DNA of 64,000 nucleotides from the NCBI GenBank assembly GCA_009869945.1, contig WIXG01000245.1:55674-119673 (forward strand). The letters are read 5' to 3'. Under the pieces are notes generated by a model. It was not told the origin of the DNA, did no database searches, and saw only the letters and a program-made list of their open reading frames with translations. Position numbers and translations under genes: made by a program. This document shows positions 47,701 to 62,500 of the stretch, one piece after another (the first letter of the stretch is position 1; each line of letters starts with the position of its first letter). This DNA comes from Mesaphorura yosii (Eukaryota > Arthropoda > Collembola > Poduromorpha > Tullbergiidae).

Positions 47701-50700
47701 TTCTGGAGAGGCCGACACTCACCACGACCTGTGAATGCAGGTAATTCGATCGCTGCACTCAAATTCCTGCTTTCCACACTGACTCGCATTTGACAGAGCT
47801 GAAGTGTTGCAGTTTTCGTGCTCGTCCCTGCAAAGAGCGAATGAGAGTAAATGAGGAGTGTGACTTGGTATGACAATAAGATGGCACTTACGATCCGTCC
47901 AAACAGTCGAACTCCGAGTCGCACACCCAACTGGAAGTGAAATTACATGCATTTAAGAAGAGTAGCAAAGACATCTCAATTCGTGGGAGCAGGAAGCAGA
48001 GGTCAAGAGGGAAATCAGGCAAAGGAACCCGCTGAAGGGCTGAAGTTTGTACCTGGCCAGAATGCAGCTGCTGTCATTCTTGCAGGTGAACTCTTTGCCT
48101 GGGATGCATGTCCTGGCTGGGCAGCCCACTTCGTCAGAACCTTAAACAAACCAAATCGCTTGACGCCTTCATACGTGCACCGAATATTGCGTTCGAAGTC
48201 TGCTGTAGTGCTCACCGTCATCGCAGTCTCGATTTGAGTCGCATTTCCAGCTCGACACGATGCATCTGCCGTTCGCACAGGTGAATTCGTTCGTGGTGCA
48301 GGTTGCATCTGCAAGGAATATTCCGGAATTAGTCAAGTATTTGTCTACAATTCTTCGTCTAATGCATTCAACTCACTGCACGCTTTTTCATCTGACGAGT
48401 CTCTGCAGTCGCTGGTTCCATCACAAACCCTAAATAACCAAACACGTCACATGACCAATCAAAGCACTTAAGTCGGATGAAGTCTCACCATGTTAGGGGC
48501 AAACACTTCTTGCTCGCTCCCTCCAAACAGGTAAACTGGTCGATGCTGCACGTAAAATTACCTGCAAGACAAACAAACCTTTTCAATGACAGGGCCTCGA
48601 TTTCATTTCATTTTGGGGCTGAAACTCATCAGCAACCACATCTCGTCACTCGTTCACTTACTGCACATTTCGAGGTTTTCGTCGGATCCGTCCTTGCAAT
48701 CCCGCTCTCCATCGCACTTCCACGAACCTGGTCAACCAGACCATAATTGATTGTTGTGTTTTGCGAACATGGGCGCAGGTGACAAGTCCAAAGCGGCTTA
48801 CCTGGAATGCACTGTTCGTGGTTGGCGCACTGGAATTCCGAGCTGGTGCATCCCTCCGACACTGAAACGAGAAACACGCACCTGAGAAAGGAATTCCGAG
48901 ATAGGCGCTGACAGGGGACGGGACAGTACTGTCAAAATTATTCGGTAGCTAATGCACCCACGAAGTTGAGGTTTTCGTGTGTGGGCGAGGCCCGTGCACG
49001 TCCACTGTTGAGTTACCTGGAGGGCGTCCAGTCGTGAAGTTTGCCTCAGTAAAGCAAATGCACAAGAGAAGTAGCCACAAGTCAATCAACTGTCTAAACA
49101 TAACCATAATCGAGGTGCAGATAGTTGAAAGACATGAAAAGTACTACGAGCCTACAGTCTGGTTGCGCTTGCACGGCACTGCTACTCGACTAACGACTTC
49201 CACGATCACGAGAGTATCCAAGGTTTCTTCGCTTTACGACTTTAGCTAAATTACAAAGTTGTTGAAAAGGTCAGAGTGATTTGGCACAAAATTGCAATGT
49301 CCAGCTCGCTTTAGGTACTTTTCCAAATACTTCTTCTGGGAATGAAACGTCGTCATGAGCGATGAGTTTCAGGAAAGTGGGATGCTGCTCGTTTCAACTT
49401 GTTTCCAGCTCCTCTCTTCTACGCCTCCACAGTCTTCCTTTGGCTGCATCCGAACCCATCAGCCTTGCTTTCTCTCCGTCTGCATCCGCACGACAGCCAC
49501 CGAGCATGACGCTTCTCTGCCCCACATTCCGACTGCACCAACATCTCTAAGACGCACAATGCAGAGAAAGAAACGCACGACTTTCACCAAAAAGCGACGG
49601 ACACTGGTTGGTCTCGTCGAAGGGTGTTCATGCCCTGACTTTCAATTCTGATTTGATTTTTGTGAATGCTGAGACACATGGAATGCGACACGCATGGAAA
49701 GATCACATCATACGCATGACTTCTGTGAGCTCAAACGACTTCAGTCTGAAGCATGAATGCTTCGAAAGTACCAAAAAGTTAATATATTCATTCGAATGCA
49801 TGGAGTAAATGCAGTTGCGCTACTACCTGACACAAGATTCAGCCACAACCGGCACATCCGCAACACTCCGACTTCGATGTCACAATCTGGTCACCCGGTT
49901 CACCAAAAGGCGAGCAGGGACGAGCACATTTCGCTGTCTGACGGGCTTGGGACTTGGTTGATGGTGGGGCTGATGAGGCGAGAGCAGTCAGAGCAGCGCC
50001 AAAATTTCCGATGTTTATTTAGTCAGCGTGACGTCTTCACCGCACTTCGTAAGCAACTGGCAACAGAGGCGTAAATGACGAGACGTCAAAAACGGAATCA
50101 TTAATTTCGTTAATCATGTCGTTGTGGTTGATGTGACCCACAACACCACCATGCTTGAATCCTGAATTCGTCAGGAGTCAGGACCTTCATCCCTCCGCTC
50201 AACATATGGTCGACCACGCTACAATCCTACTACGAACCACTAATCGCCCTACCAATCCCATTCAAGATACATGGTAAGTGGCGTGAGTGAACTGTAATAA
50301 CTACAGTTCAATGGCACATCAATCAAAGAAGTAAAAAATGAAAAATTAAAGTGTACAGGCATGGAGAAAGTGTGGTTCTTTGGTCCCTTCGATTTGAATT
50401 GCCTCCGACTGGACTAAATTTGGAAAGCTACCTGCGTGGTATCATATTTACCTTAGCCGCACTTATGCTCAGCTCAGATATCGCACAACACGATTGCTAC
50501 ATATTGCACTTTGGATATGTCTGCAGAGGCTACTGGGACTTGGGACAGGGACACAAATCAAATCTTATCGAATGACAATTTCACAATTTCTTCGACGTAT
50601 CTGCCCCACCTGCGCTGCCGACTGCCTAAGGAAATAAGAAAAAGGCCTCACCTCCACAAATTAATGAAGACTCGTCGCTAAAATCCGAATCAGGACAGTC

Positions 50701-51077
50701 AGTTGATGAGTCGCATGTCCAGCTTGAAGGTATACAAAGCCCATCCTCACACTGAAATTCACCAGTTCCACATGTGTCTGAAAATGACAAAATTAGTACA
50801 CCATTATTAGCCACACACGGCCACGTCACTTGAAGAACCAGAGCCATACACTTGCCTCATAGTTTACGAAGTCAACCTTAAGATTGGCGCGACTAAATAA
50901 TGTATAATAATCTATAATCTAATAAATAAGCTGCAAACATGCATGCCGCCTCAGAAGCAGAGTTAATCAGCAGGAGGTATTTAACTTACCAGAATGAAGT
51001 TCAGCAGTGCAGCAGAGCAGACAGAGAGGAGTCAACACACCAAGCAGACACATAAAATTCTTGGAACAAATAACCAT
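44736..51077 (-). CDS. LpR: Lipophorin / VLDL receptor (LDL-receptor family)
   Basis: An endocytic lipoprotein receptor of the plasma membrane. Twenty exons join in frame: 50990-51077, 50652-50777, 48802-48861, 48662-48727, 48489-48561, 48377-48429, 48216-48308, 48053-48140, 47892-47930, 47723-47827, 47472-47650, 47143-47400, 46873-47069, 46707-46810, 46413-46631, 45678-46333, 45497-45601, 45312-45433, 45067-45222 and 44736-44783 (944 aa). The order is signal peptide, eight LDLa repeats (Cys-rich, each ending near SDE), two EGF modules ([21 protein letters not shown]), a YWTD-type beta-propeller, a third EGF-like module, a short Ser/Thr/Asn-rich linker, one transmembrane helix (about 860-882) and a cytosolic tail with the FDNPVY internalisation motif (896-901). 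Eight LDLa repeats match VLDLR and insect lipophorin receptors rather than LDLR (seven). Confidence 0.95.
48862..50651 (-). other. Long intron between LDLa repeats 1 and 2 of the lipoprotein receptor
   Basis: This 1.8 kb intron is far longer than the other introns of the gene (about 45-120 bp, apart from two of 200-300 bp). No further LDLa-like exon was found inside on the minus strand, and the plus-strand frames near 49.4-50.1 kb show no domain. It could hold an enhancer or an unrecognised alternative exon. Confidence 0.55.
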
Positions 51078-52135
51078 TATTGCAATTCAGTCTTAATCGT
51101 GTCAATATCATTAGTTACTCAGCCTCAGACTCGGACCATGTAGGCTTTGAGTCCACCGAAACATAAGGAACCGGCTTGCTTAAATGCTCAATCTACTGTA
51201 GTTGTTTTAGTTGTGTCCTAATGAACACTGGCGCGTGGCACGACCCACAGAAAGCTCAATTCACTTTATTGTCGCGGGATTAAAGGTGGGAATTCAGATT
51301 TGTCGATTACGCAAGGAAGCACTGATAACGCTACTTAACCACTGAGTCCGTACTGTTCTGCTGAAGGGTATAGAATGACTACATTGAGATGACAGACGAA
51401 GGGTGATTCGCCGACACGGTGACTCGCATTCGCACTTTCGTCATCGTCACAGGGTTCAATTAGTAAACACAGGTTAGTCTACCCTCCCTTGCGCCTTTCA
51501 GCTGTAAAATCATGGACGAAGAAGAGGCAGAGTGAGACCCCAAGAAATAACTCGGAGAACGATGGTCTTCAGTCGAACTGAATTGAATCTTTTTATTTAT
51601 TTCAATCAGTAAAAAAACAAATAAACCCAATGCGTCTCGATTACCAATCTCACAGACGCGTTGAACAAATCTTAAAGTAAGCACAATCGGAATGTCGTAA
51701 GTGGGAGGGTGAAGGCACAAGTAAAAGGCAAATTACTCTCGATTATTTTGGATTTACACTTCAAGAATCATTTGAGATATGATGGTAATATAAATAATGT
51801 AAAATGCTGTCTTGCTCTTGATTAATGAAGTCATCTTGTGAAATTACGCGTACGTCTTGTCCTCGTCTTTTTCGTTCCCAGTACGATGACAATAATATTC
51901 TAACGAAATGTCAGACCACTTATTGCAGTCGAACAGTCGAAGTCAATTCAAAACTTTATCAAGTCGGAAGTTGGCACCTCAGCCGCCCCAGCGCCTTTGT
52001 CCAACCAGCTTCTGTTGCCTGTGACTGAAATTTGCAGTGGCGCGGGACTTGGGGTAGAGTTCGACATCTCATCCAGAACCTGCAAATACAACTCCTGACG
52101 TCAAGTCGCAATAGGCGTCTGCCCTCTTCTTATTT
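51078..52135. other. Intergenic between the lipoprotein receptor and PLEKHJ1
   Basis: This holds the receptor promoter and the PLEKHJ1 3' end. No exon chain was recognised. The minus frame at 51460-51720 has no domain or splice support. Confidence 0.5.
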
Positions 52136-52782
52136 TCAAAGCCGCACCAAGTTCCTTTCGGGGATCCTTTTGGCTCTGAGCTCATTGTACCGTTCCTTCC
52201 AATGTTGGTAGCTGCAATTTGGAAGTCCCGTTCAATGCTTTCCACTAATTTCATGTTTAGTTGGGAACTTACCTTGCTTGTCGCAGTGTTTTCACCCATT
52301 GTTGCATGTCATTTTCCGTTCTTGCCGTGAAAACGTGTTTCCTGTCTGGCTCGTCTAAAAATGATATCTCAAATGCAAAAAGCAAGACCGCTTCTGAGTT
52401 GAAATTGACGACGCTGTTCTCAATCACGAGCACTCCCATTGGCTGAAATGCAACCAAAACGAGTAGAACGTTTGATACGCTTGGTCAAGGACAAGGAAGT
52501 GAGAGACTCCTTACGGGTCCTTACCTCGTCAGGTATTGCGCCGAACTCATTGATCCTGTAATAGAACAGCATGTTCCTCACCAGTTTGAAATACCTGCCA
52601 CGGAATCCTGCGAAAGAAATATTATTACTCGCGGCCGCATGCAGTGGCCAACTGAAAATTAAAACACGTAGTGCCTGACCCGACTCCCGGAAAGTCCCTG
52701 GCGGGGCTCGATGCTCTAGTTTGCCCTCAATCTGCGCTTTGCCCTGTGATATTCTTGATAGTTCTTTCTCGTCGATCCTCAT
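52136..52782 (-). CDS. PLEKHJ1: PLEKHJ1-like single PH-domain protein
   Basis: A small protein that is almost wholly one pleckstrin-homology domain. Four exons join in frame: 52680-52782, 52525-52607, 52273-52442 and 52136-52211, giving 143 residues (the human protein is about 149). The start MRIDEKELSRIS parallels the family's MRYNEKEL. It is followed by FRGRYFKLVRNMLFYYR, PMGVLVIENSVV, FEISFLDEPDRKHVFTA and the PH-domain C-terminal helix with MQQWVKTLRQASYQ. Family members bind phosphoinositides or sit on endosomes; this is not visible here. It is divergent to the kinesin-13 gene, whose coding start is about 1 kb away. Confidence 0.9.
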
Positions 52783-53833
52783 CCTTGACGCGGAAAGGTG
52801 TGTACTTTTAGAGTTTTATTTTAGGTTTTGATATTCAACAGCTTGCATTTGCACTCGACGAATTTCGAAATTCGTGCAGGAGAATCGCAAGTTTCGGATT
52901 CGAGTTGTGAATCCCTTTACGAGGTCTAAATTGCTGACTGACGAAATTCAGACTTGAGACTTGACTGTCGAACAGATGAGTCACAGTTCGGTGGCTACCC
53001 GCCACCACGTTTCAAGTGAGGAGTTGCAGGCCAGGGAGAAAGGGACGGGCTCGGCAGTGTTGCTCTGTGCAGCGGAGAAGACACTCGCAGTATGGCTTTT
53101 GTGTGGTGGAGTGGGCTGCTGCTGCAGGGAAGGCTGCTGTGTCGATGACACAAACCGTCAAATTGAGAAACACAGCCTGACAAAAACTCAGAGAGAAAGA
53201 ACTGTTTTCCGATTCATTCCATCACTCTGGTAAGTCAACTTGTGCTCTTCATTTTAATTTAATCGATAGACTTTAGCTGCTAGCAACTTTCTGGCGAATG
53301 CAATTCCACAAAAATTTCAAACTTAAAATAATCGTGCACAGAAATAAGAATTCGCATTCCGTTTACACTTTTGCATTTCGCTTAATTCCTCGGGACAGTG
53401 TGCAGTCAGTCTTTAGTCCTTTTTTGGTAGTGGAATGAGTTGGAGTTGTTTTTTTGTCAGTAACTTGTGGTTTTCCTTTTATAGCAATGGCTTGATTCAC
53501 AACTTCAGTATTACTTTCATGGTCTCGCAAAGATACCAAGTTCTCGTCTCAACGAATTAAGGAATCGCTCCTCGGCTCAGAAGTTTCATACCTTGGCTTC
53601 GCACACGATTGCATTACTTCAGGCAGGGTGAGTGTGAATAGTAGAATCCGTGACAATAGTTGAAGATAATACCTTTAATTTCATGTTCTTGTCATTTTCA
53701 GTTTCTGAGGTCGTGCAACTGAATCAGTTGACACTTGAATCAGTCCAGTTGTGGTTGGTCCTTCGCCCCATTCTCAACTCAGCAGCCTGCGTACTTGATA
53801 CTGGCTGAATCATCTTAGAAGAAAGACCGGAAG
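52783..53833. other. Head-to-head promoter region of PLEKHJ1 and kinesin-13
   Basis: The two start codons diverge across 1.05 kb. The region is AT-leaning with no supported exon. It may hold a shared or two back-to-back promoters and kinesin 5' UTR exons (AG-ended pyrimidine tracts occur near 53.70 kb). Confidence 0.5.
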
Positions 53834-56386
<2,553 letters not shown>

Positions 56387-56696
56387 TTCACTTGTCAGCA
56401 CTGCTCGCAACCACAAAATTTTGTGAATTACTATTTGAATTTTCAAAACTTGAGTTAACTAAATTACATATTAGCACACACTTTCCGACGTTCATTTTAT
56501 TCGTGTTACTAATTCCACTCTGAGGTGATAACTAAAACCATTAGTATTTATTAACTAGACGTTCTCTAACAATGTAAAATTTCATGAAGCAAAGCATAAT
56601 GATATTAAGATAAAAAAATTGAGATCGCGAAGCAAAACGCATCACTCGAACCTTCTTCCACTTGGAGAAGCTGATTCTTGGCTTTCTTGGTTTGGG
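56387..56696. other. Tail-to-tail gap between kinesin-13 and FICD
   Basis: A minus-strand AATAAA (TTTATT at 56547-56552) lies about 145 bp past the FICD stop. No clear AATAAA for kinesin is seen, so the 3' ends may overlap. No gene is present. Confidence 0.5.
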
Positions 56697-58470
56697 TTAA
56701 TCGCTAATAGTGTCGCTTGTTTCCTCCGGACCTAGGATGTGGTACTTGCCCAGCTCCGTGGAAGCCCAAAGGTACACGTCGAGTGTCTTCTCCGTTGCGT
56801 CCGCAATGAATCTGATGAACGGTCGCACGTCCCCGTTGTTGGCAGTATTCAAATGGTCGTAGTAAAGCTGACGGTCTTGTTTCCGAATTATCACAGGAGG
56901 GTAACCTGCGAGCAACATGAACGTTAAGTTGGGGGATTGTAATAAAAGGTGTGGGTGCTCACCGGCCTGCATGAGGATGAAGTTCATGAGGAGTCGCGAA
57001 GTGCGTCCATTTCCGTCCACGAAGGGGTGGATGTGGACGAGTTTGTAGTGAGCAATAGCTGCATAGTGGATGGGATGCAGGGACAGCGCCTCGTCTGAGT
57101 TAAGCCACTCGATCAAATTGCCCATCTGGAGCAGAATATCGTTTGGCGGAGGGGGTACGTGGTTGCCTACGTAGACTTGCGTCCGTCGAAACTTCCCAGC
57201 CTCGCTCGGGTCCACGTACGACATGACGTGGAAGTGAATGTCGAGCACATCCTGCAGGGTTATAGCACCAATGCGCTGAATGAGGCTCGAGTTTATGAAC
57301 TTCATTGCGTCGTCCAACCCGAGAATCTCGTTGTGCTCCATCAGACTCTTGCCTACCAAGGTAAGTAGGTGTAAGGACACGGGAGAGCATACTGGGCACA
57401 CGAAGGAATTCTTACCTCCGATGGCCATTCTGGTCTCCACAATAAGGCGAGTTTGGGCGAGGGACATCGTGTTTCCTTCTATGCCCACGGTGTGGTAGAG
57501 GTGCTGGAAGTATGCCTCCTTCTTCACTCTCCGCAGTGCGCTGTTGGTTTCTGGGATGCTGATAAGAATCTCCAGCTTCTCGTCGATCTTCTGAAGCCGT
57601 CTCTCATCCATTTCTTCAACCACCTGCAAGGGCACAATTTGTACGTCTGGATCCTAATACAGGCATAAACGTTTCTTACAGGCGATGTTCTTTTTCTGTT
57701 CATGAGTGCTTTGGTGTGACGTGGAGCGTAGGTCAGTGCCTGCACGTACAAGTGGTCAGCCATCATATAATCCCGAGAATCCTCGAAGAATTCCCCGTAG
57801 TGCGTTAGAATGTCGGCGTGTCTCTGCAATCCACGATAAAAGTCCGATTTGCATGTGGTGATTTCGATTTCCACTACAAAAAATTATGACGGGAATTGGA
57901 ACTCACTGGGCACAGGACCATCGCGTGGTGGAAAAGCTTCTGCGCCTTGCTCAACTTGCCCTGCTCCTTCATTTCAAGGGCCGCGTGCACTGCGCTGGCA
58001 GCTTCCAACTCCAAACCTGAAACCATGTCCGCAGTCTTTCTACTTGTCACTTCGACCGAAAATTATATGCAATTACCTAGCGCATTTTGACCATCGCATT
58101 CGCCATCGTCGTCCACGTCAAAGATGTTCTCTCCGTCCGTGCTGACGGCGAGCTGCTCCACCTGCGGCAGAAAGACCTGCTTTCGCCCCGCAGAGTCGCT
58201 GCTCCACAGCAGAAACAGCAACGCGGATGTGCCGAGACCAGCGGCAAAAATACTGACGATGAGAATGAAATTCTTTCGCTTTGGTGTTCTGCTTGTAACT
58301 TCGAAAGAGGGCGAAATGTTCAGTGACGGGTAGTTTTGTGAGTTTGGGACACAGGAGGAACCGCCGCAGTCACTCACTGTTCTTCTCCGTCTCACTCCTG
58401 CCGCCCCGTTGCCAAAGTGGTGTGGCTGTGAGTCTCGCATAGCCATGGCTGGCTCTATCGTTCTTGCCAT
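56697..58470 (-). CDS. FICD: FICD, ER protein adenylyltransferase (Fic domain)
   Basis: FICD AMPylates and de-AMPylates the ER chaperone BiP, tuning it to unfolded-protein load. Six exons join in frame: 58077-58470, 57907-58016, 57680-57823, 57416-57623, 56963-57352 and 56697-56905, giving 484 residues (human 458). The N-terminus is cytosolic and basic, followed by a signal-anchor helix at about 67-89 (type II membrane topology). Two TPR-like repeats follow (QGKLSKAQKLFHHAMVLCP; YMMADHLYVQALTYAP), then the inhibitory-helix motif TVGIEGN with Glu at about 265, and the catalytic Fic motif HPFVDGNGR with His at about 394. All key residues are intact. A near-copy of its last 20 codons lies at 27257-27316 on the other strand. 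Confidence 0.97.
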
Positions 58471-59516
58471 TTAACAAGTCTGTTTGTAGTCCTGATTAGG
58501 TGGACACAATTCTGGGCAGCACTCAGGTTCAGGTTGTCAACCGTCACCAGGGAAAAGGAATGCATGCTAACAACGTTGCTAACTAACTTCAAGAGGGCTC
58601 ACGGGTCCGTGGCTCCATTCGCCACTTCCGGTTATTAATCGCATTTAAAGGTGTCTAAAAAGCAACTTTTCACTTTTCACGAGTCGCTGTGTTCGCAGCT
58701 CTACTCGGAATGAATGCTTTGATCAGAGTTTAGTTGGGTTCACTGTCCACTTCGGGTGCAAGTGAATATTCAAAGGACTCAACAATCCTGCAGCAATTAA
58801 TTTAACCAGAAATCAAGGCAGACAGCTGATTGGTAGCTCGAGTGTTGGAACTGTCGTTCCTCTTCACCAGGCGAATGAGATTAAATGTTCGCAGAATTGT
58901 GAGCACGGTATACTGACGTGTTCCTCAGCGTCAACTGCGCATTGCACACATAATGCATTGGATGGTAACGGGAGGTCTGTGACAAAGGAGAAAGGACCTA
59001 ATACGTTAACTGCGATTAGTTCAATGGTAGTGTCATTGCCAATAGGTTCCGCCTGTGTCCTTTATAATCGATCAGAGCCTCTCATGCACAATCTATCACA
59101 AAATCCGTGTCAACGATCAAAATGCCGGGTGAACTTTCAGTGAATTCACAAATGACCGCATTAAAATCGCGAATCTTTATTTCTTCAGACGCCGGACTAG
59201 AATTGATAGACTGAAACATTACCCTTCAAGAATTGTGTCAAGGCATTCAACGAGACAATCTCCGCTCGTGCACTATGAAGAACTGTCGTGGGTGAAATCC
59301 CCAATAACTTTCTGGGGTTCATCCTGGTGGGGTTATTGTCATTGAGTCGTCACGTTGGGTTCACACGCTATCTGCGTCGATCTTCAACACGTAGAAAAAT
59401 ATTTTCGTTCTGAAACTGATCGAGTTCTTTCTTGGAAGATAGGAAGCGGAAGAGTCATCTTCTCATCTTAAGAGATGGCTCGACGAAACCGCCTCGGCTC
59501 TCGGGCATGACATCGT
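58471..59516. other. Gap between FICD and the WNK-like gene
   Basis: This holds the FICD promoter side and the 3' UTR of the WNK-like gene (minus-strand AATAAA, TTTATT at 59176-59181). A stretch near 59.02-59.06 kb (TTCAATGGTAG) looks like a tRNA D-arm but lacks a matching B box. No gene is seen. Confidence 0.5.
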
Positions 59517-62500
59517 TCACGGGAAGGGCGGTTTCTTTTGCTCGACCTGTGCTTGTCTGTCTCCAGAACTGGTCTGACTCTCGAAATTCATCCGCGGCCC
59601 CATGACCGTGTAGACCATCGACCCAGGCGGCAGATTCGCCGTTTGAACAAGCTTCATGGGCGAAGGATGAATCAGCGGCTGTAGGCCTGCGATAGAAATG
59701 CAAGAAAAGGACACATAGAATCCACTTTATCCAAAACTCAATCGGATACATTGGCGAATGACCCACCAATTATTGCTGGTTGCTGCATGTAGTACCCCGA
59801 AAAGGTTGGCTGCATATTTGGCACTGTGCACGTCTGGGACAAAGCTGGGCCGCTGTCAGCTGGAGCCGTGTCCACGGCGCTCCCAACCTGACAGTCAAAG
59901 TTAGTCCAAAGTTAGACAGCCCGTACACTGAAGAGAAATCCCGAAGTCAGGGGTAATTACGCAGTCTCACCTTGGGGCCTGTTTGCAGAGGAGCAGACTG
60001 GCCAGGTTCCGTGTGACTCGTGTCAGAATCCGGGCCCGATGAGGAAGTCGGCGGGGCGGAGGCGTCCGCGGGGTTGGGCTGAGGCGTGTCTCCCGTCTCT
60101 TTGCTCTCCTCGATGGGGTTCTGCGCCGTGCTGAATCCCTTGGCCAAGTGCTGACGTTGCTCTGGCTTCACTGAGCTCTGGGCGATTTGAGTCTGAGGTA
60201 TGCTGTACAAGTTTGTGGCGATTTGGGAGGCGTTTCCCCAGGCGGGCTGAATGAATTGAGGCTTATCCGTGTCTGCGGAGGGATTCACGCCGCCTTCGGG
60301 AATGAGGTGGATGTACTGCGGTTGAGAGAAGCTGACGTGCCTGCTCCTCAGGAAGGTCTCGTATTCACTCTGATGCCTCCGTCGCAGAGCCTCGTCCTCC
60401 AGCCGGTGCCTACGAGGAGAATTGACGGCCCCATCATTCCATAGAAATTTTTTCTGATTCTAATTATGAGATTCCATACCGCAACAAAAGGTCCTGATAT
60501 TCCGGGTCAAAATCCAAGCACTTTGATTCTCCGTCCGTATGTTTCTGTCAAGGCAAACACACGACTTGCAAATTTGCACACGCTTCATCGAGCGGGACAT
60601 GCAGTTACGAAATCACAGAGACGAGAAGGTGGAGAGGTAAGAGACAAAAGTTAACTTAAAAGCACTTAAACCCCAAGCATCTAGAAGCGCAGCAAGCACA
60701 TTTGCTCAGAAGGCAGAGAAAAGAAAGCCACTGACACTATACACCGACGGACTCCATCGTGTTCCCAACGCCCGCGAGTGCCCTCGCCAGACGGAAGACG
60801 AACATGCACCTCTTCGTTATTTCGTTCGCTCCACGTTCCTTGACTAACGTCCCGCTAAAGCACATTTCCTCCAACACCAGCTCTCTAGATGACATTATTT
60901 CCGGCGTCACCCTTCCGCGAAGGTCAAGCCAAACTCTTACCACGAACTGCCACGTCGTGTCCGTCGTGTCGTGCTGCACAACTTGAGGAATGTAAAACAG
61001 CCTGTTTGCTGAAGGTGCAGTCCGGCGGAAGTCGACGGCGGCGTGCTCATAGCGTACAAGGTTTTCTGCGCTGGTCGCGGAGCTGTCGGTGCTCGTCCCG
61101 CAGGAGAGGTGCCTGAACCTGGCGAGGGCGGGCGGCAGACCACGAGCTCCAGCCACCGGTTGGCTGCGGGTGTTTGCGGTTGGAGTTGTGGCATGTATCG
61201 TGTGGTACTGGAGCGGCAGATCGAAGTACTTCCGGTGACCCAGCGACTCGGGTGTGAACTGCAACATGGAAAAGTCGGCTGGCTTCGTATCGCCAGTCAG
61301 CATGTTCGAGAGGGAGTGACTGTGCTTCAACTTGGCCTTGAGAAGGCCCGCCGGGTCATCCCACTCGCGCCCCTGCGTACTTGCCCTGCTGCCCACGCTG
61401 GCGTGAGGCACGCTGCTCGTCGACTCGTCATCGGACAAGTCCGAGAATGAAGAGCTGTGCACGCGGAAACTGAACCGGGGTTCGGATTCATCCAGCCCCG
61501 CCGGGCTAAAGCTCACGACGCCCAGCGCGTTTTGCCAACTCAGCCGGCCTTGGCTGTGCTCTTGCAACTGCTTGTGCGATTCGCGGCAGCTCAGACATTG
61601 CGAGTCGACGCAGGTGTTTGGTTCGCAGATCCGCGTCAAGTCGGTGCAGGACTTGGCCAGAGATTTAATCGATCGAAGATTCTTAGTTGACGATTTCTGA
61701 CTGGTGAATATTTCATTCAGGGCGGAGGGCAGATCGGCAATGCTTTGGCTGCTGTGCCTGATACGGCATGAAGAGTGAAGCACCGGCTTAGAGGGACCGG
61801 GCGAGGACGGGCCATGAATGTCCGAGTCGGATCTACACGCTACGGGAACTTGAGCAATTTGATTTTCACCCTGTGAGTTAAATACACACATCAGCCACCG
61901 AGTCGGAAGTGTTTCTAGCACAATCCGACCTTCGTTCGCCTCATCGAATTCACCTAATCTTACTCTCAGCTGTAAGGCGAAGTGGTTTTAGAGTTTAGAG
62001 CGCAAGTTACGACACTTCGGTGGAACAAGCAAGTTGTCAACCTCGAGGTTTCTTACGTACGAAAAATAAAAATAGGAGCATGCAGGAATCGGAAGTACAA
62101 CACAAACGACGAAAGACATGGAGGAAAGAGACACAGAAGTTGGCATGCAATTAACTTTAGGGGCAAGAGAAGGCTTTGTCTTACGGGCTGGGGATCCAAC
62201 GGGCCTCCACTGTCGTTACTTGCGTGCTGTGGTGGGTCAGATCCGTGCTGCTACGAAAAACGAAATGTAACCAACTGTGAGATGGTGCAAACAAGCAAAC
62301 AAAGCGAGGGGGATCTCAAGCGTACCTGGCTGTCCTGCGCAGTGCCCGTGCCAATTGTCTGCGAATTTTGTTGATTCTGCGAGTCGGAATATGCACTATG
62401 CACACCCTCCATTTTGTCCGAGTCATCCTGAGCATCCGCGCCAAACTCTGGCGTGTGTGTGACGACGCTGAAACGGCCCTTCCGAATGGAGTGCTCCTTT

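Noticed and set aside
49355-50074. Plus-strand frames inside the long lipoprotein-receptor intron
   Set aside because: No domain and no splice chain; composition is like non-coding neighbours.
59010-59085. tRNA-like stretch (TTCAATGGTAG, resembling a Gly tRNA D-arm)
   Set aside because: No TTCGA-type B box, no paired acceptor stem and no anticodon arm in register.
60889-61450. Plus-strand frames of 75-135 codons opposite the big WNK-like exon
   Set aside because: The minus frame is continuous for 376 codons and fits splice phases on both sides. The plus frames have no such support.
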